Below, in pieces: positions 40,565 through 49,352 of a stretch of 64,000 nt of DNA. Both the position numbers and the translations under genes were made by a program. The DNA comes from Actinomycetaceae bacterium (lineage in GTDB: Bacteria > Actinomycetota > Actinomycetes > Actinomycetales > Actinomycetaceae), in NCBI GenBank assembly GCA_030532405.1, contig JAUNLF010000008.1:17146-81145 (forward strand), in the 5' to 3' direction. Every line of letters starts with the position of its first letter. The stretch's first letter is position 1. The notes under the pieces are model-generated. The model did not search any database. It had not been told where the DNA came from and was given only the letters and a program-made list of their open reading frames with translations.

Positions 40565-41839
40565 ATGGCCGCCGAAGGAGTAATCGTCTGGCTTTCCGAG
40601 CCCTTCGAAACCGAAGTCATCCAAGAGCTCAACGCCCAGTCCGCAAAGTTCACCGTCCAGCGACGCTGCGCCGACCTCACTGAAACGCGCGCGTGCGTGA
40701 GGGCCGGCTTAGGATCCGTCGTCATTGCCGAGGGCGGTGCTGGCGGGCTCGACGCTTCAGTGGTTGACGAATTCCACGATGCCGGTATCTTCGTCCTCCT
40801 GGTATTTGACGACCCGGTAACCGCGCCTTCGCTGGGGGAGGACGCGCGTGTCGACCACTCGAGTGCCGGATTCGTGGTGGAAACCCTGACGCTCGGCATT
40901 CGCAACCGGATGCTTGGCGATGTGCCGCCGCCCCCGCCGATGCCCGTCGAGCAGCCGGAAGTTGAAACTGATTACGCGGGCCGGATGATCGCGGTTTGGG
41001 GCACGCCGGGAGCTCCCGGACGCTCAACGATCGCGGTGAACCTGGCGCACGCACTAGCCGCGGCAGGCCGGCAGGTAACTGTCGTTGACGCGGACGCGCA
41101 CGCCCCTTCGCTGGCGCACATGCTGGGTTTTGACGCGCCAGAATCCGGGCTGTTGAGCGCTTCGGCCCTGCGGAACCAAGGCGAGTTATCCGCCTCCCAC
41201 CTTGATGATGAACGTATTTTTGTTGAGGACGGCCTTCACCTGCTGTCGGGTTTGACTCGCGCTGACCGTTGGCGGAGCCTGCGCCCCGAAGCTATCAATG
41301 AGGTTTTGCGAGAGCTTCGCAAACTTGGTGACGTCGTTGTGGACCTGTCCGATGGGCTGTCAGATGATGACCCTTCGCAGCTCACTTTTGTGCCGACCCC
41401 GCAAGACATTAATCGCGACATCCTCGAGCGTGCCGACCAGTTCATAATCGTCGCCCGCGCGGACGCTGTGGGGCTCACCCGCCTGGCGCATACTCTTTAC
41501 GACGCCGAAGAAAACGGTCTGCGCCCCAACCTGTTGGTTATTAATAAGGCGCGTCGCGCCAGTACCGGCGGGTCGATTGAGCGTCCCATCGATTCGGTCC
41601 TCGCGTCCATTGCCCCGGAGATTCCGCGCGTAATCATTGAGGACGCGGTTGAGGTTGACCGCGCGACTTTGGATGCGACGACTGTGGTGGGGCAATCTCC
41701 GTTGTCCGATTTTGCTGGGCAAATCCAGCAAGTTGCCGCCCTTTTGAACTTGATTGCGCCTGAAAATAGTCGGGGAGGGCGGGCTAAGCGGCGCCGTAAA
41801 CGAGGCGGGGCCGCGCGTAAGTGGGGGCGCAGCGCGTAA
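40565..41839 (+). CDS. CpaE/ParA-like P-loop ATPase with atypical Walker A
   Basis: 424 residues, two bases after the SAF gene. A receiver-like N-terminal half is followed by a MinD/ParA-type domain from ~residue 140. The deviant Walker A reads GTPGAPGRSTIAVNLA, in which the usual second lysine of GK[ST] is an arginine and the signature first lysine is also absent. VTVVDADAHAPSLAHMLG is the Walker A' region. The C-terminus is strongly basic (RAKRRRKRGG). Related actinobacterial proteins share this deviant loop, so it is probably not a mutation. It likely positions a membrane-associated machine with the SAF protein. Confidence 0.75.
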   Translation: MAAEGVIVWLSEPFETEVIQELNAQSAKFTVQRRCADLTETRACVRAGLGSVVIAEGGAGGLDASVVDEFHDAGIFVLLVFDDPVTAPSLGEDARVDHSSAGFVVETLTLGIRNRMLGDVPPPPPMPVEQPEVETDYAGRMIAVWGTPGAPGRSTIAVNLAHALAAAGRQVTVVDADAHAPSLAHMLGFDAPESGLLSASALRNQGELSASHLDDERIFVEDGLHLLSGLTRADRWRSLRPEAINEVLRELRKLGDVVVDLSDGLSDDDPSQLTFVPTPQDINRDILERADQFIIVARADAVGLTRLAHTLYDAEENGLRPNLLVINKARRASTGGSIERPIDSVLASIAPEIPRVIIEDAVEVDRATLDATTVVGQSPLSDFAGQIQQVAALLNLIAPENSRGGRAKRRRKRGGAARKWGRSA

Positions 41840-41878
41840 AGGGTACGGGTTTTGGTTTGGGCGTGGCACACTTGGGAT

Positions 41879-42292
41879 ATGCGTTCTTTTCTGCCGGTAA
41901 CTGCCACAGAGTTGTGTGGGGATCTGCCAAACCGTGAGCTCGTAGTTCCAAAACCTGCGGGTGGCTCTGGCGACGCCCTGGAGTGGGCTGAGTATGAGGC
42001 GACGGTTGATGCTTCACTTGCGTCGCTCGAGCTGGTTCGTGACACGGGGGAGCCGGTGCAGCGGCGCATCGTGCTTGCCCTGGACGGTGACACTATTGAC
42101 TGGGAGCACGTTGTTGCCATTTTGATTGATGGCTCTGATGCGGAAGACTCTGTGCGCCGCGCGTGCGAGGCGACCACGCAGGACGAAGCCGATGAGGCCC
42201 TAGAAGAGCTGTTGGACTTCGCCCTGCAGTGGTATGACGCCTCGGAGCGTGCTGGATTAGCCCGCGTCTTGAATGGATGCGTTGACTTGTAG
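41879..42292 (+). CDS. DUF6912-like protein
   Basis: 137 residues from the ATG at 41879 (MRSFLPVTATELCGDLPNRE). The opening beta strand and the mid-protein RIVLALDGDTIDWEHVVAILID segment match a small actinobacterial family of unknown function (DUF6912). The last 36 bases overlap the 3' end of the convergent sbcC. Confidence 0.62.
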   Translation: MRSFLPVTATELCGDLPNRELVVPKPAGGSGDALEWAEYEATVDASLASLELVRDTGEPVQRRIVLALDGDTIDWEHVVAILIDGSDAEDSVRRACEATTQDEADEALEELLDFALQWYDASERAGLARVLNGCVDL

Positions 42293-45200
42293 AGTCGAGC
42301 CTCCGTCCGCTTGTTTGGTAACGGAGATGCCGTCGCTGATCCGCCGTTGCATTTCTGAAACGTGAGAGACAACGCCGACAGTGCGCCCGGAATCGCGTAG
42401 ACGTTCCAGGCCGATCATCACTTGGTCCAGGGTGTCGGAGTCAAGGGAGCCGAACCCCTCGTCGATCAACATCGACTTTAGGTCGAGTCCGCCCGCTTCA
42501 GAAGAGATCACTTCCACGAGTCCAAGAGCCAGGGCCAGGGAGCTGTAGAAGGTCTCGCCACCCGATAGGGACGTGGGTGCTCGCTCATCATCGGTTTCGG
42601 CGTCGAATACGGCAAGCCCAAGTCCGCCTGCCTGCGTGCGAAGGCTCGGGTCCAGGGCAACGCGGTGGAGCTCGTAGCGTCCTGAAGAAAAGCGTGACAG
42701 GAACGGTTTTGATGCTTCCAGTACTCGTTGGAACTGGCGAATGATTACCCACGTGTCAAACGAGATGGGCGCACCCTGTTCGATGTTTGCTTTCTTGGCA
42801 AGCACTGACAGGTCAATCAGGGGGCCGGATTCTCTCTTTAGCTCTTCGAGCTGTTCGATGAAGTCTCGCAAAACGTTGAGCTTAGTGTTGTAGGCTTCGA
42901 CCTTTTGCTGGGCGAGGGCGAAGTCTTGGTTGGCTTCGCTTTGCTGCCTGTCGAGCCGCGATATTGTGGCTTTTAATGACTGCGGGATGGTGGCGCGGAT
43001 TAGTCCGGTTTGTTCAGCTTCATCCCGGTCGCGTTCAGCCATCTTGCGGTCAAAGTCGTAGCGTTTCACTTGGGCTTCAAGGTTTTCCATTGCGGCGGTG
43101 TCCATGACCGCATCTTGCGCGGCTTGAACCGTTTCGAATGGGCTCTTTTGAAGTGCGTTTTCGAGGGCGAGCTTAGCTTGCTGCGCCGCGCGGTACGCGC
43201 CCAGCCATTCGGTTAGGGCGTCCCGCAGGGCGCGAACACGCCCTTGACGCTTCGACAAAAACTCGCTGCGCTGCTCAACTGTGTCGAAGTTACCGCGCGC
43301 GGCTTCGATGGACTCGTGAAGTTCTTGGATCTGTTCGCGCGCGTGGTTTTGGTCGCTGTTGATAACGGTGAGCCTGGTTTTACGATCCACCAGGTTTTTG
43401 TCCAGCGTGTCCGCTTCAGCGAGGGCCGCTTCGAGGTCCTTGCGAAGCTTCACCGCTTCGGCGTTGGCATTCTGCGCGTTTTGGGTGGCCTGCTTGGCTT
43501 CTTGCAGGGCGATCTCTAGGGACGCGGAATCTGCGCCCGCCTCTTTGTTGAGCTCCGTGATTTGCCCCGTGAGCTTGCGGTGATTTTCCTGTACCGATTT
43601 GAGTGCAACATCCGCGGCATTTTCTTTGTCTTGCGCCGCGCGCACTGCGTCGTGGTCGATGTCGGTGCGGTCCCCGGTGGCCGGCCGCGGGTGTTCGGTC
43701 GACCCGCACACGAGGCACGGCGCGCCCTCAACTAGCTCTGACGATAACGCTAACGCCGAATCGTTTAACCACCCGGCTAGGGCTTCAAGGGAAGCGGCTT
43801 TCGCGGAGGCAAGTTCGCGCACTTTCACACCGATCTGTTCGGCAGCTTCCACGAGCTGCGCGCGCAGTTCGTCACCTTTTCGAGCGGCTTTAAGCCGTGC
43901 TTCCAACGCGTTTTGCTCATTTTGGAGGTCGAAGCGCTTCTCACCGGCCTGCTCCAGGTTTGCAATCCGCTGCCTGAACTGGGCTTCCACGGGAGCAAAA
44001 ACCTTGAGCTTCTTCTCATCTGCCAAAATCGAAGCCTGCAGTTGCTCGCGTTCAGCGTCCAGTGTCGACACCTTATTTTGCAGGTCCGTCAGCTGCTGGG
44101 CGCTTTTTTGCGCGGATTCGATAATGGTTTGCTCGCGGGTTAGCTCGTCCAGGCGCGCCTCAATCTGCGCCCGATCAGTGTCGGGGTCTTGCAGGACATC
44201 GCCCGCCAAAGTGGCCAGGTCTGCATCGGGATTTTCATAAGCGAGGGCGTCCTCACTCGCGGCCGCATCAACGCCGGTTGAAACTGCACGGCTTAGTTCC
44301 TCGCGAGTGCTGTCTACATTTGCCTTGGCTTCGGCCAGGTCTTGCTGAGCGCGTTTTTGCCGGGTGACATCGGAAGCTACCTGCTGCGCGTGCCTGGCAA
44401 GCTCGAGCTGTTTAACGTCGCTTTCGTGTTGGTCGGCTTGCCGGTCTAGTTCTTCCAGTTTTGAAGTAGCCTCGCGCCACATTGTGGTCGTTTTTTCGAT
44501 CTGCGCGCGTTCGGCCTCGGTGGCTTGCATTTCACGCACCATTGCTACGCGTTCGGCTAGTTCCGCCTGTTGCGTGTCGCGCGCGTGCTCAAGATCGGCA
44601 AGTGCGACAAGGCCGAGGCCGATAGCCTTTTCGTATTGCTGGCCCTGCACGCCCTCTTGAATTTCGGCAGACATTTCGGCGGCATGAATGGTGACGCGGT
44701 CTTGCAACTGCGACTGCGCTTCGCGAGCCTCTTTGGCTTGCGCTTCGAGAGATACTCTGAAGTCTCGGAAGTGCTCCGTGGCAAAGATTTCTTCGAGGAC
44801 CTCTTTGCGATCCTTCGGTTGGGAGTGAATAAAGCTTGCAAACTTCCCTTGGGGTAGGACCACGGTTTGCAGGAACTGTTGGGGGCCGAGACCTACAATT
44901 TCAACCACGTCATCGTTGACGTTTTTAATGCCTCTTGAGACGTTGTCTAACTCTAGTTTCCCGGGCTCGTTCAGGCTTGCAATCAGCTCTTCAGTGGATG
45001 TGGACGCGTCTGCAGATAACACCCGGTCTAAGGTCGCGGTCCCGGGCGTTTCAGTCTTGTTGCCTTCCTTTGTGTACTTCGGGCGACGCATTACCTGGAA
45101 GACACCGCGCGAGGTCGCGAAGGTGAGGCTCACGAAGGTGTCCGTGTCGCGCGCGGCGAAGTTGGAGCGCAGCCGCTCCTCGCTAGAAGTGGAGCCACCG

Positions 45201-45370
45201 GCAACTTGGCCGTACAACGCGAAGGTTATTGCGTCGATGAGCGTTGATTTGCCGGCGCCCGTCTGGCCTTTCAGAAGGTATAAGCCGGACGGTTCAAAAG
45301 CGGTGAAGTCGATCTTGTGGTGGCCGGGGAAGGGGCCGAGGGCTTGAAATTCTAGGGTAAGTAGTCGCAT
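42257..45370 (-). CDS. sbcC: SMC-like exonuclease subunit SbcC
   Basis: 1037 residues from the ATG at 45370 (MRLLTLEFQALGPFPGHHK). Walker A is GQTGAGKST; two long coiled coils flank the zinc hook CLVC (in GAPCLVCGSTEHPRP); the C-terminal ATPase half has the signature LSGGETFYSSLALALG and Walker B MLIDEGFGSLD. With SbcD it forms the nuclease that opens DNA ends and hairpins. The start overlaps the sbcD stop by one base (TAATG), with GGAGG just before. Confidence 0.96.
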   Translation of the reverse strand: MRLLTLEFQALGPFPGHHKIDFTAFEPSGLYLLKGQTGAGKSTLIDAITFALYGQVAGGSTSSEERLRSNFAARDTDTFVSLTFATSRGVFQVMRRPKYTKEGNKTETPGTATLDRVLSADASTSTEELIASLNEPGKLELDNVSRGIKNVNDDVVEIVGLGPQQFLQTVVLPQGKFASFIHSQPKDRKEVLEEIFATEHFRDFRVSLEAQAKEAREAQSQLQDRVTIHAAEMSAEIQEGVQGQQYEKAIGLGLVALADLEHARDTQQAELAERVAMVREMQATEAERAQIEKTTTMWREATSKLEELDRQADQHESDVKQLELARHAQQVASDVTRQKRAQQDLAEAKANVDSTREELSRAVSTGVDAAASEDALAYENPDADLATLAGDVLQDPDTDRAQIEARLDELTREQTIIESAQKSAQQLTDLQNKVSTLDAEREQLQASILADEKKLKVFAPVEAQFRQRIANLEQAGEKRFDLQNEQNALEARLKAARKGDELRAQLVEAAEQIGVKVRELASAKAASLEALAGWLNDSALALSSELVEGAPCLVCGSTEHPRPATGDRTDIDHDAVRAAQDKENAADVALKSVQENHRKLTGQITELNKEAGADSASLEIALQEAKQATQNAQNANAEAVKLRKDLEAALAEADTLDKNLVDRKTRLTVINSDQNHAREQIQELHESIEAARGNFDTVEQRSEFLSKRQGRVRALRDALTEWLGAYRAAQQAKLALENALQKSPFETVQAAQDAVMDTAAMENLEAQVKRYDFDRKMAERDRDEAEQTGLIRATIPQSLKATISRLDRQQSEANQDFALAQQKVEAYNTKLNVLRDFIEQLEELKRESGPLIDLSVLAKKANIEQGAPISFDTWVIIRQFQRVLEASKPFLSRFSSGRYELHRVALDPSLRTQAGGLGLAVFDAETDDERAPTSLSGGETFYSSLALALGLVEVISSEAGGLDLKSMLIDEGFGSLDSDTLDQVMIGLERLRDSGRTVGVVSHVSEMQRRISDGISVTKQADGGSTLQVNASIQDAG

Positions 45371-46560
45371 TAGTGGACCTCCTCGTCCAGGACTTGACTC
45401 CACGTTTTGTCGATAATGTCCGCTTCGATGTTGCTCACTTCGCGGCCCAGTGCCAGTTCAAAAAACTCGCGCGCCAGATCTTGGGGAGACTTGCGGTCAA
45501 CCTGCGCGTACGTTGCCTGCTGGGTAGACGCCGGGGGCGTGTGCCTGATCAACAGCGCGTTTGGATACACGGCTTTGATGCGTTCATACATGTGCTCGGG
45601 TCGAACCGTGTCGGTGATTTCCAGGTGCGCGTACCCTGTTTTCGCCCAGTCGGGAACGTCGGTTATCAGCTCGTCGATAGTGCCCGTGCGCTGATGCAGG
45701 GAGTACGGCTGAGGCACGTCCACAGTTTCAACAGACACGACCTCATTTTCGATAGTGAGGACGGTTGTGGACTTGTGGTCGGTGGCCTCTGAGAACGAGA
45801 ACGGTTGCGGTGAGCCCGAATAGCGGATGATGGGGCCGTCTGTTTCGAACTGTTGCGGGCGGTGCAGGTGGCCGGCCGCGACGTAGGAGAGCCCGCGCGA
45901 GCGACGCTGCTCGGAGCCCATGGTGACGAATGTTTCGGTGGTGACGGACTGGGCGCCGCCAACTGAAATGTCGCGCTCTGAATCCGAAGTTGCCGACCCG
46001 GCGATAAACGCGTGGATCATTGCGATGGCGGGGCCTTTTCGATTCTGAAGGTCGGAGTCGATGCGCCTCAGTGCACCCTCCATCACGGCCTGGTGGGATC
46101 GCGTAAGCTTGGTCAACACGCCGTCGTCATCGACGGTATCTGCAAGCGTAAGACGCGCCGTGTCGGGCTCCAGGAAAGGAACCGGGTAAACGTTTAGCAA
46201 CTCGGAATCCGTTTGCACGACGATCGGCTCACCAACGCGGCTGGTCTGCGAAAAAAACTGCAGATTGTCCCTAAACAACGCCGACCCGAATCCCAGGCGC
46301 GTTGCCGAATCATGGTTGCCGGGAATCACGATCACGCGGGTGAGTTCCGTGAGGCGCTGCAACACGTCCTCGAACATGCGAATCGACGTTGTTGGCGCGA
46401 TCGCGCGGTCATAAACGTCCCCCGCAAGCAGTAGCGCGTCGGGCTCCTCAAAGCGCGTTAACTCGACAATATGGTCGAGGAAATCTTCTTGAAAGCGCTC
46501 CAAAGAAAGCTTGTGGAGCGTGCGTCCCAGGTGCCAATCGGCCGTGTGAATCAACTTCAT
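45370..46560 (-). CDS. sbcD: DNA exonuclease subunit SbcD
   Basis: 396 residues beginning MKLIHTADWHLGRTLHKLS. The Mre11-type phosphoesterase motifs are HTADWHLG (I), AGDVYDRA (II), VIPGNHDSA (III) and YVAAGHLHRPQ (V). It supplies the Mn-dependent nuclease of the SbcCD complex. Immediately followed by sbcC in one operon. Confidence 0.96.
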   Translation of the reverse strand: MKLIHTADWHLGRTLHKLSLERFQEDFLDHIVELTRFEEPDALLLAGDVYDRAIAPTTSIRMFEDVLQRLTELTRVIVIPGNHDSATRLGFGSALFRDNLQFFSQTSRVGEPIVVQTDSELLNVYPVPFLEPDTARLTLADTVDDDGVLTKLTRSHQAVMEGALRRIDSDLQNRKGPAIAMIHAFIAGSATSDSERDISVGGAQSVTTETFVTMGSEQRRSRGLSYVAAGHLHRPQQFETDGPIIRYSGSPQPFSFSEATDHKSTTVLTIENEVVSVETVDVPQPYSLHQRTGTIDELITDVPDWAKTGYAHLEITDTVRPEHMYERIKAVYPNALLIRHTPPASTQQATYAQVDRKSPQDLAREFFELALGREVSNIEADIIDKTWSQVLDEEVH

Positions 46561-46668
46561 GTAACCAGGGTAACTAATGGGGCGGACAAAAAGTTTTTGG
46601 GCCCCTTACGTGCCCGTTCGCGGGCGTGGGAGGGCGAGCTTAGCGCGGCTCAGGTCATACCGTCACTC

Positions 46669-46698
46669 CGGGTGAAACCGCGGCAGCGGCTTCACCCG
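46669..46698 (-). terminator. possible terminator after hisN
   Basis: Hairpin CGGGTGAA...TTCACCCG (46669-46676 and 46691-46698) with an inner CCGC/GCGG pair and a GGCA loop. It begins nine bases beyond the hisN stop on the minus strand. There is no T-tract, so termination strength is doubtful. Confidence 0.4.
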
Positions 46699-46706
46699 CG
46701 CCCTCG

Positions 46707-47513
46707 TTACTCTTCTTCTTCGGGCCAGTCCAGGCGGTCCAGGACTTCTTCGTGAAGCAGGCCGTTGGTGGCTACAGCGTTGCCCGCCCACGGGCCGGGG
46801 TCGCCAAGTAGAGAGGAGAAGCGCCCTCCGGCTTCTTCCACAATGGGCACGAGGGCGGCCATGTCGTAGGCTTCCAGTTCGGGTTCAGCGGCGATGTCTA
46901 CCACGCCCTCTGCGACCATCATGTACGACCAAAAATCGCCGTAAGCGCGGGTGCGCCACACGTCATCCATGAGGCTCATGAAGTGGGGGAGGCGTTCGCG
47001 CTCCTTCCAGCCGGTCAGCGAGGAATACGACAGGGACGCGTCCTCCAACTTGGAAATGTTGGACACGTGGATCTGGCGATTGCGTTGCAGCGAAGTTCCG
47101 GTGAACGCGCCGCCGCCCTTCGCAGCCCACCAACGCTGGCCCAATGCGGGGGCGGAGACGACACCCACGACCACCTCGCCCTCTTCAACAAGCGCGATGA
47201 GTGTTGCCCAAACGGGGACGCCGCGCAAGAAGTTCTTAGTGCCATCGATCGGGTCGATTACCCACACGCGCGATGAACGGCCGGTTGTCCCCATCTCTTC
47301 GCCGTAAACGGAGTCGCGCGACCGGGCTGTGGAAAGCTGGCGGCGGATCGTCTCTTCGGTGGTGCGGTCGGCATCGGTGACGGGAGTCATGTCCTCTTTG
47401 GTGGCGACCTTCAAATCATCGGAACGGAAACGCGACATCGTCACGGCGTCCGCCTGATCGGCCAGAACGTGGGCAAGTCGCAAATCATCCAAATACTTCA
47501 TGCGCGGTTTCAT
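46707..47513 (-). CDS. hisN: histidinol-phosphatase (inositol monophosphatase family)
   Basis: 268 residues. The metal-binding motifs of the IMPase family are GEEMG, WVIDPIDGTKNFLRGVP and AYDMAALVPIVEEAGG. The close match to actinobacterial HisN in the ATKEDMTPVTDADRTTEE region supports histidinol-phosphate as substrate (last phosphatase step of histidine synthesis), though inositol phosphate cannot be excluded from sequence alone. Two in-frame ATGs (47513, 47501) are possible starts. Divergent from the amidotransferase. Confidence 0.8.
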   Translation of the reverse strand: MKPRMKYLDDLRLAHVLADQADAVTMSRFRSDDLKVATKEDMTPVTDADRTTEETIRRQLSTARSRDSVYGEEMGTTGRSSRVWVIDPIDGTKNFLRGVPVWATLIALVEEGEVVVGVVSAPALGQRWWAAKGGGAFTGTSLQRNRQIHVSNISKLEDASLSYSSLTGWKERERLPHFMSLMDDVWRTRAYGDFWSYMMVAEGVVDIAAEPELEAYDMAALVPIVEEAGGRFSSLLGDPGPWAGNAVATNGLLHEEVLDRLDWPEEEE

Positions 47514-47571
47514 ACCCTTTACGGTACCCGAGCGTGGCCGGTATATCAGCGATTACCGTAAGCTAGGATTC

Positions 47572-48309
47572 GTGGGATCAAACAGTAAATTTCTGATGCT
47601 GGCAACGAGGCCGCAAGAAAACATTGCCGAATCCGAATACGAGATGTTCTTGAAACTGTCCGGATTAACCCCCGAGCGCCTCGTCCGCCACCGCCTGGAA
47701 CGCGAATCCATGCCCGATATCAACCTGAACGAGTGGGCGGGAATCATCCTGTGCGGGTCGCCGTTCGACACGTTGACGCCGCAGCATTTGAAGTCGGACG
47801 TTCAAAAGCGTGTTGAGGGCGAGCTGTCAGACTTACTTGACGTTCTTGTTCCCGCTGATTTCCCGTTCCTGGGCGTGTGCTACGGGGTGGGGACTCTGCT
47901 GGGGCATCAGGGGGCGAAACTGTCGGAGAAGTACTCTGAAGAAATCACCGCACCCACTATTTATCTGACCGAAGAGGGCTTGGACGACCCGATTACGCGG
48001 GGGATTCCCGAGCAGTTCCGCGCCTACGTTGGCCACAAAGAAGCCTGCGAAATCATGCCTGAAAACGCGGTTTTGCTAGGGACGGGAGAAAAGTGTCCGG
48101 TCCAGCTTTTCAAAGTTGGAACCAACCTTTACGGCACCCAGTTCCACCCCGAGCTCGACTGGCCCGCCCTGCACATTCGCATCATCGAATACGCGGAAAA
48201 CGGGTACTACGCGCCCGCGGAGCAACAGCGCGTCATCGACGAAACCAGCGCGGCCGACGTGTCCCACTCCCACAAGATAATCCCGAACTTCGTGCGGATG
48301 TTTGCCTAG
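47572..48309 (+). CDS. class I glutamine amidotransferase-like protein
   Basis: 245 residues from the GTG at 47572, which has AGGA five bases upstream and keeps the gene clear of hisN. The triad is visible as the nucleophile in LGVCYGVGTL and the His-Glu of GTQFHPELD; VGHKEACEIMP is the usual middle motif. This matches stand-alone GATases related to the GuaA amidotransferase domain that are common in Actinobacteria. Its acceptor substrate is unknown. Confidence 0.8.
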   Translation: MGSNSKFLMLATRPQENIAESEYEMFLKLSGLTPERLVRHRLERESMPDINLNEWAGIILCGSPFDTLTPQHLKSDVQKRVEGELSDLLDVLVPADFPFLGVCYGVGTLLGHQGAKLSEKYSEEITAPTIYLTEEGLDDPITRGIPEQFRAYVGHKEACEIMPENAVLLGTGEKCPVQLFKVGTNLYGTQFHPELDWPALHIRIIEYAENGYYAPAEQQRVIDETSAADVSHSHKIIPNFVRMFA

Positions 48310-49352
48310 TTCTCCCAGGGTTTTTCTTGCGCGGATTTCAGGCTTATCAGTAGCCGGCGGATGGATTGCACGCGCACCTGTCGGTACTGTTTTTGATCCG
48401 CGGGGGATTGTCGAATCCAATCATCGAGGGCGCACTCCGGCGAGGTCGCTAAGTGTTCGCACCCGCGCGGGCACGCTTCGGTGACTTCCCACAGTTCCTC
48501 AAACGCGGCAATCACCGTGTTCGGATCCACGTGTGCGAGGCCGAACCCGCGCACACCGGGCGTATCGATAACCCAGCCGCCGCTCGGCAAGGGGAGTGCC
48601 TCCACCGAAGTAGAGGTGTGGCGCCCTCGTCCCGTTACTTGATTAACGTGGCCAATCGAGCGGTCCGCATCCGGGATCAGCGCGTTGATGAGCGTGGATT
48701 TGCCCACCCCGGAGTGGCCGATCAGCACGGACGTGTGACCCGTCAGGCGGCGTGCGACGTCCTCGTAACCATCATTCGCGGGATGATCCCCAAGCATCGA
48801 CACCGTAACTGTTTCCACACCCAGCGACTTCGTGAATTCCTGAATGTTGTCGGGGTCGCCAAGATCAGCTTTTGTGAGGCAAACAAGAGGCTCCATGCCA
48901 GCATCAAACGCGGCCACCAGGCAACGGTCAATAAAACCGGGCCGCACGGGCGGATTCGTCATCGCCGCAACAATCACCATGATGTCAGCGTTCGCGACGA
49001 TAGTTTTTTCGCGCCCCTTAGCGTCGGAATCTTCCGCTGAGCGCGTCAGCTCCGTCGTCCGGTCCAAAACCTCAACGATCCTGGCCAGAGTGTCTTTTCG
49101 CCCCGACAAGTCGCCGGTTAACCGAACCTTGTCGCCAACCACGATGCCGCCGCGCCCGATCTCGCGGGCCTTCACCGCTGTGAGGCGCGGCCCGCCCTCG
49201 GAAATCACGTGATAACGCCCGCGATCCACAGCGATTACGCTGCCCGTGGGAGCGTCGGAATAATCCGGCCTGCGTTTTGTGCGCGGGCGTGAACCCTTGC
49301 CCGGCCGCACGCGTACGCGCGGGTCGTCGGTGCCGATATCACGCCTGGGCAT
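48306..49352 (-). CDS. rsgA: ribosome small-subunit-dependent GTPase A
   Basis: About 348 residues from the ATG at 49352 (MPRRDIGTDDPRV), overlapping the aroA stop by 14 bases. An N-terminal OB domain, then a circularly permuted GTPase with TKAD (G4) before GHSGVGKST (G1) and DTPGVRGF (G3), and a C-terminal zinc-binding region (CPRGCEH ... C). It checks 30S subunit maturation. Co-transcribed with aroA, as in many Actinobacteria. Confidence 0.95.
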   Translation of the reverse strand: MPRRDIGTDDPRVRVRPGKGSRPRTKRRPDYSDAPTGSVIAVDRGRYHVISEGGPRLTAVKAREIGRGGIVVGDKVRLTGDLSGRKDTLARIVEVLDRTTELTRSAEDSDAKGREKTIVANADIMVIVAAMTNPPVRPGFIDRCLVAAFDAGMEPLVCLTKADLGDPDNIQEFTKSLGVETVTVSMLGDHPANDGYEDVARRLTGHTSVLIGHSGVGKSTLINALIPDADRSIGHVNQVTGRGRHTSTSVEALPLPSGGWVIDTPGVRGFGLAHVDPNTVIAAFEELWEVTEACPRGCEHLATSPECALDDWIRQSPADQKQYRQVRVQSIRRLLISLKSAQEKPWEN

